Shown here: positions 33,711 to 37,796 of the stretch, in pieces
Position numbering within the stretch: the stretch's first letter is position 1
Layout: every line of letters begins with the position of its first letter
From: Ophiothrix spiculata
Lineage: Eukaryota; Echinodermata; Ophiuroidea; Amphilepidida; Ophiotrichidae
DNA: 37,796 nucleotides
Assembly: GCA_000969725.1 (NCBI GenBank)
Contig: JXSR01S032657.1
Reading direction: 5' to 3' (one strand)
Program-made: the position numbers and the translations under genes
Notes under the pieces: model-generated
The model's input: the letters and a program-made list of their open reading frames with translations, nothing else
Databases searched by the model: none
What the model was told of the DNA's origin: nothing

Positions 33711-34262
33711 GATGACGAGAACCAAAGTTTGTTCTTGCAAAGGAACTTTGCGAGAACCATTGGTTCCCGTAAAAACTCCCTTGGTTAATATTAAGTTTTG
33801 TCAGTATTGTAAAAATGCACCTCTATAAACATACCTGTTCTGGGAGGATAGTTCTCTGAACTATCACTCTTTAAATGTTAAAGATGAAGATGTGATGTTA
33901 AATTATGATACTTTTCAGGCATCCTAATTTTTGAAGATTTTCCCCAAGGGAAAATAAAATTGACATATCAAGTACAATACATAATTTGTGTGTTTTCATT
34001 TGTCAGCTGGGATATAATTATTTGACTTACACATGTACCAAGAAAGTGTGTTCAAGCAAAGTGTTTAACATATTTATGATGTTTTTATCTGTAGATTATA
34101 GTCAAAAAAAGAATTAAACTAAATGAAAATATTATGGAAGAAAATGAACTTTTGCGTAAACTTGTTATTTTCACATTTCAAAGGCACTTTTGCGAGAACC
34201 AAAACTGGTTCTCGCTGTTGGTTGTTTGCGTGAACCTCTACGAGAACCAGTTCACGCCGACT
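33711..34262. repeat. GCGAGAACCA motif cluster in direct and inverted copies
   Basis: GAGAACCA occurs at about 33715, 33752, 34194 and 34244. The inverted form TGGTTCTCGC occurs near 34208, with partial copies (TTGTTCTTGC, TGGTTCCCG) near 33730 and 33763. 'caaagg-ac-tttgcgagaacca' is shared by the two ends in direct orientation. This looks like the two ends of another decayed element inside the mariner-type copy. Confidence 0.6.
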
Positions 34263-34675
34263 TCTAAGCCTGGTTTTTATAAGATTTTTGTTTAGTGAAA
34301 TTTGAATCTCTTATTCTAAAGTTAATGGCACATTTTGTAAAGTCCCCCAAATTATTGTGGTCTGATTTGTTAATGTTTAAAAATTTACCATTGGTGACGC
34401 AATGGAGCAATGTTGAATAGAAATTGCTAAAAATCTCATATGATTAAGACAAGCATTCCTTGGACTCGCTTCAAGATCTGATTTGATGAGGATCAACTGA
34501 TATTAAGCAGATAAACTTCATCTGTGTTGGTATACAATTATTCTTGATGATCTCTACACTGGTTTTTTACCTTAGTACAGATGAAGGATGTAGCATTGCA
34601 TCCAAAAACTCAACACAAGTAAAAAACAAAAACAAGTAAAGTGTTGAGATCATCAGATAAAAAGAACGAATGATA

Positions 34676-35363
34676 TTAAGGCTGGGGTAGACCTTCAAAT
34701 GGCATAAACCGTTTTTGTACTCTTTAACTTTCAAACTAATTGCATAAACTATATAAAAGTATACATTTTTAGAAGCAGATTTTTATCCTGAACATGATGA
34801 TGATATTTGTTTTTTGACCAAAAATGTCAATTTTGGCAGAAAATGCCCAAAACCATATTTTTTGCCCAAAAATTTCTGGAAAGCCTAACTAAAATTTACA
34901 TCGGTGAAATTTTGAACTTTTTTGCTTTTTGGAATTTAGAAACAAATGTCTAGGAACGGTTTTCTCAAATTTTTGATTTTTATCTTATCTTTTGAAAAAT
35001 TGCCAAAAATGCAAAAAATCCCACCGCTGCCACCAAAATGGCAATTTTTGCCCTATATTTGACAATTTTTCATAAAAAAAAGATAAAAATCAAAAATTTG
35101 AGAAAACTGTTCCTAGACATTTGTTTCTAAATTCCAAAAAGCAAAAAAGTTCAAAATTTCACGAATGCAAATTTTAGTTAGGCTTTCCAGAAATTTTGGG
35201 GCAAAAAAATATGGTTTTGGGCATTTTTTTGCCAAAATTGACAAAACTAATATCATCATCATGTTCAAGATAAAAATCCGGTTCTAAAAATTTATAACTT
35301 TATATAGTTGATGCAATTAGTTAAAAACGGTTTATGCCATTTGAAGGTCTACCCCAGCCTTAA
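34676..35363. mobile_element. 688-bp foldback element with TTAA ends
   Basis: TTAAGGCTGGGGTAGACC at the left is exactly inverted at the right end (35346-35363). The two ~340-bp arms match almost throughout: 'cttcaaatggcataaac', 'tttctggaaagcctaacta', 'aaacaaatgtctagga' and 'aaatttttgatttttatct' all recur inverted. The turn is near 35020 ('cccaccgctgccaccaaaatgg'). TTAA ends suggest piggyBac- or Kolobok-like insertion, but TA insertion is also possible. A related lone arm sits near 10020-10330. It has no coding capacity and is nested in the mariner-type element. Confidence 0.93.
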
Positions 35364-35997
35364 GCGGGTTGTTGCGTCTTTCGACAGACCAGATGAATCA
35401 ATAACCTGCTTGAGTTCTTAAACTTCTCTGTGTTCCGATTTTGTCTTGTTTCTGTTAGACTTGTGACTTGTATTATAACTTAAAAACAAACAAACAACTT
35501 GTTCAATACAATACCTTTTTGGACTCCTGCTTGTAGAAACTGTATCATAAGCTACCCAGTTGTCTGATCAGAAGTAACATATTCAAAAAGTATCATGAAG
35601 ATCCATTCTTAAATTTTTAAATTTTGCCTGTTTCAGTTGAAGGTGAACTTCAAATATTAGATAGGATTTGCTTGGATTGATAAAGCTCTAATTGGTTTCA
35701 TAATACAGTCACATTCCTCTCATTTAAATTGCTGCATTTCATTTTATGGTATGTCTAATTTTACAAATCGGACCAAAGTAGATTTAAAAGGCTTTCTTAA
35801 ATTGTCATATCTCTGGGCAGTAGCGGTTAAAATTAGATGGGACAAAAATCACCTAGTAGGATGATATTTTGGAAAGCATACAACATTGTGATTATAAATT
35901 TTGGTTATTATTTCTATAAAAATATTTTTTTTGCTTGCTTAATTGTTGCGTTTTTATTGGGACACACTGTATACAGCATTATAATATAAACTGCATG

Positions 35998-36212
35998 CCC
36001 TGGAGAAAATCTAGTACAATTCTAGTACAAATCGAGTACAATTCTAGATCAAGATCGGAATGTGCACATTTGGAACACAATTCTAGTACAGTTTAAGTAT
36101 AATTCTAGTACCAAAAAATTGTACTAAAATTGTATTTAAATTGTACTCGAATGATGTTCCAAATGTACACATTCCAATCTTGTACTAGAATTGTACTTAA
36201 TTTATACCAGGG
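35998..36212. repeat. 215-bp foldback repeat rich in CTAGTACAATT
   Basis: It starts CCCTGG and ends CCAGGG. The arms are inverted copies sharing 'agtacaattctagta', 'ggaatgtg-acatttggaaca' and 'agtacaatt-aa-ta-aatt-tagta', with the turn near 36110-36120. AGTACAATT-type words recur about ten times on the two strands. It begins only 25 bp beyond the target site of the mariner-type element. Confidence 0.88.
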
Positions 36213-36899
36213 TGGCTAATCTCCTTCTACCTTAGGCCAAACTTACTGAGCACCCCTCGTACATAGATAATTTCTGTCAAGTAAAAAATCCATAAAAGAA
36301 GGTTGTGTCTCATTTCCCTCAGTTATATAATGGTTTTAAAATCCCCTTTTGATTGAATTTATTGATTTCAGAAAAGTATGCAGGTTTGACAATATAATTA
36401 GAATACATGTTCCTCTACTGAAAATAATTAAATTATTGATAATGAATACTAGATTCTTCCAATTTCATTGTCTAAAGAATTAATTAATATCATGTGAATT
36501 GTGATATAACGGAACGTATAATCAAAGCACTAGAGCATGCATGTTCAATATGATTTCTACCAGCAGAGCACAAGTCAATTCAAACTGCTTCAATATATTT
36601 AAAATTACAAAAAAAAATGAAATTCATTAATTATTGGTTCATTCTAAGAAAAATTTGCAAATGTGAAGCTACGGCCACATAATTTGTGACGGTCTTAAAC
36701 CCAGCTACAAATTTGCAAATGGCCTTCTGCCTAATTTTTACCATTTTCTATGAAATTCTAACGGGTTAGAGCAGTTTCACAAAGAGCCTGCCATTAAAAA
36801 ATATCCAAAATGATCAAGTAATCACCAAAACGCCATTTGTAACTGGCAGTTTAAAGTAATATGGACCATATAGCTTCAAGGTGTTATTTTTTGCCCAAT
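36213..36899. other. Non-coding stretch, minor direct repeat
   Basis: 'atttgcaaatg' occurs at about 36652 and 36712, with a CpG-bearing 'gctacggccac' between. Otherwise nothing is seen. Confidence 0.4.
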
Positions 36900-37054
36900 T
36901 AGTCCATCTAGATGGACGTCCATCTAGATGGACCCCCAAAGCAAACGCGAAGCCTGAGCGGAGAGCAAAGCCCTACTATGGAGCGGAGGGCAAAGCCCTA
37001 CTATGGAGCGCCACAGGCTCCGTGTTTGCTTGCAAAGTCCATCTAGATGGACTA
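36900..37054. mobile_element. 155-bp MITE built on a 16-bp palindrome
   Basis: GTCCATCTAGATGGAC, itself a perfect palindrome, occurs at 36902-36917, 36918-36933 and 37037-37052. The element runs TAGTCC...GGACTA. Subterminal sequence is also inverted ('aaagcaaacgcgaagcctg' against 'caggctccgtgtttgctt'). The centre holds a 25-bp tandem pair (36957-36981 and 36982-37006, 'agcggag-gcaaagccctact'). The dinucleotide TA at each end fits Tc1/mariner-type insertion. Confidence 0.85.
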
Positions 37055-37102
37055 TAATACCTAATTTGTCTAAATCTTTTAGCTGATACAACTCATCACT
37101 TG

Positions 37103-37333
37103 TCAAAGGCAGTGTTCGAAATACAAAATTTCCACCACATGCACATGTGCATGTAACATCAAAAAGTTACCTGCACAAAATAATTTCTGCATGCACATAA
37201 CAATGTCTAACGATGTCAGTGGATCGACCAACACATGTGTATTTTCCGCTAGTGCAGATTCTGCCGGAAATTCAGAAGCAACATCCGTGATGTCCTCTTT
37301 TTCACCTTTCCTCATAAACAAAACAGTGTACAT
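37103..37333 (-). CDS. Unidentified open frame, possibly exonic or repeat-derived
   Basis: The 76-codon frame starts MYTVLFMRKGEKED, continues with ASEFPAESALAENTHVLVD and ends TGA. The first ~53 codons have protein-like composition (mixed acidic, basic and hydrophobic residues). A GCAG|GTAACT donor-like site follows them near 37170, after which the frame becomes low-complexity over a CATG-rich palindrome. It lies on the Tubby strand, far upstream of the recognised exons, but resembles no Tubby segment. I do not recognise it. Confidence 0.2.
   Translation of the reverse strand: MYTVLFMRKGEKEDITDVASEFPAESALAENTHVLVDPLTSLDIVMCMQKLFCAGNFLMLHAHVHVVEILYFEHCL
37137..37154. repeat. Perfect 18-bp palindrome
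   Basis: ACATGCACATGTGCATGT reads the same on both strands. Confidence 0.95.
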
Positions 37334-37796
37334 TGCGTCTGGGATTTAGTCTTTCCCTTTGCTTTCAGCCCGGGCTTAGGTGGCATATTTTGGCTTGTGA
37401 TTGTTTTGTTCCTGGTTTTGTTTGGATCGACAAATTTATTTTTGTGAATGAAAATGTCAACAAGCTAACCTCATAAACATTGTTTGTGAAAATATGAAAA
37501 CCAGACAGTCGTTATATATATTGGTATATATCAAACGCAAGGACGAAAATACTAGCAGAAGCACGTGTTAATGAGACATAAGCAATTGCTCAATTGCGAC
37601 ACCCCTCTAGGGCAGTAATGAATGATATGACGTCACATCCAGTAAAAAGGGAATTAATTCCCAAGTAAACAAACACAGCGATACTCTGTAGGAAGTACAA
37701 ATTTAATGCAGTTTGTAGTCGTATTTTCTTGCGATTTTTTGATCTTAAAATTGATATTTAAAATAAATAATGTATTTATCTTCAGATATATATTCT
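37334..37796. other. Right-edge non-coding stretch with a CRE and an E-box
   Basis: A CACGTG E-box lies near 37562 and a perfect TGACGTCA at 37628-37635, outside the repeat array. No exon or core promoter was identified nearby. Confidence 0.3.

Larger units (their letters stand above)
33652..35971. mobile_element. mariner-type element, 2,320 bp, with nested insertions
   Basis: The left end CACAGGGTGTCCAAATAAAA and the right end read inward, TACAGTGTGTCCCAATAAAA, are inverted. Both are followed by 'cgcaacaa', giving a ~30-bp TIR. TA flanks both sides (33650-33651 and 35972-35973). These are mariner-like termini, also matching the end at 19599-19614. No DDD transposase frame is present. A 688-bp foldback element (34676-35363) is inserted inside. 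Without it the element is ~1.6 kb, a usual mariner size, but the coding region is gone or was replaced. Confidence 0.75.

Overview
This is an AT-rich, intron-dominated piece of an animal nuclear genome. There is no bacterial gene organisation, no long open reading frame, and most of the sequence is diverged interspersed repeat. The only gene I recognise with confidence is a Tubby-family gene (TUB/TULP1-3 type) on the minus strand. Two internal exons of its C-terminal Tubby domain are present, at 15024-15122 and 6525-6612. They have good splice sites, are collinear and in compatible phase, and are separated by an 8.4 kb intron. The next exon in protein order is not visible between 1 and 6524, and the preceding exon was not found between 15123 and 37796. 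The window is therefore mostly the inside of this gene plus its upstream intronic or flanking DNA. The repeat types and the gene suggest a marine invertebrate, possibly an echinoderm-like deuterostome, but this is an inference and not a diagnosis.

Layout. Positions 1-6500 hold a CpG-richer left edge, a diverged direct duplication (1243-2046), a 161-bp inverted-repeat element with a 6-bp target duplication (2680-2840), a LINE-like 3' tail (about 3949-4040) and a piggyBac-type MITE flanked by TTAA (4389-4708). Positions 6525-15122 are the two Tubby exons and their intron. That intron holds a hairpin MITE (10435-10553), a 361-bp MITE with a 6-bp target duplication (11318-11678), a diverged triplicated block (10724-14340), an 84-bp minisatellite and a perfect 23-bp-stem hairpin (14392-14450). 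Positions 16740-28175 are a higher-order repeat array of 1.6-3.9 kb units, each partly built from degenerate ~150-bp monomers. Four units keep a perfect CRE palindrome (TGACGTCA). Several transposons landed in this array, and the sister units act as empty-site references for them. Positions 28176-33650 are sparse: a possible small first exon with a YY1-like start (28887-29018, minus) and a ~117-bp minisatellite. Positions 33650-37060 are a cluster of inverted-repeat elements, including a mariner-type element with a 688-bp foldback element nested inside it.

No RNA gene, CRISPR array, operon or viral gene is supported. The notable signals are the Tubby exons, the CRE-bearing higher-order array, the high density of foldback and MITE elements (about a dozen), and a near-identical 109-bp direct repeat flanking a tRNA-like segment that looks recent against an otherwise old repeat background.
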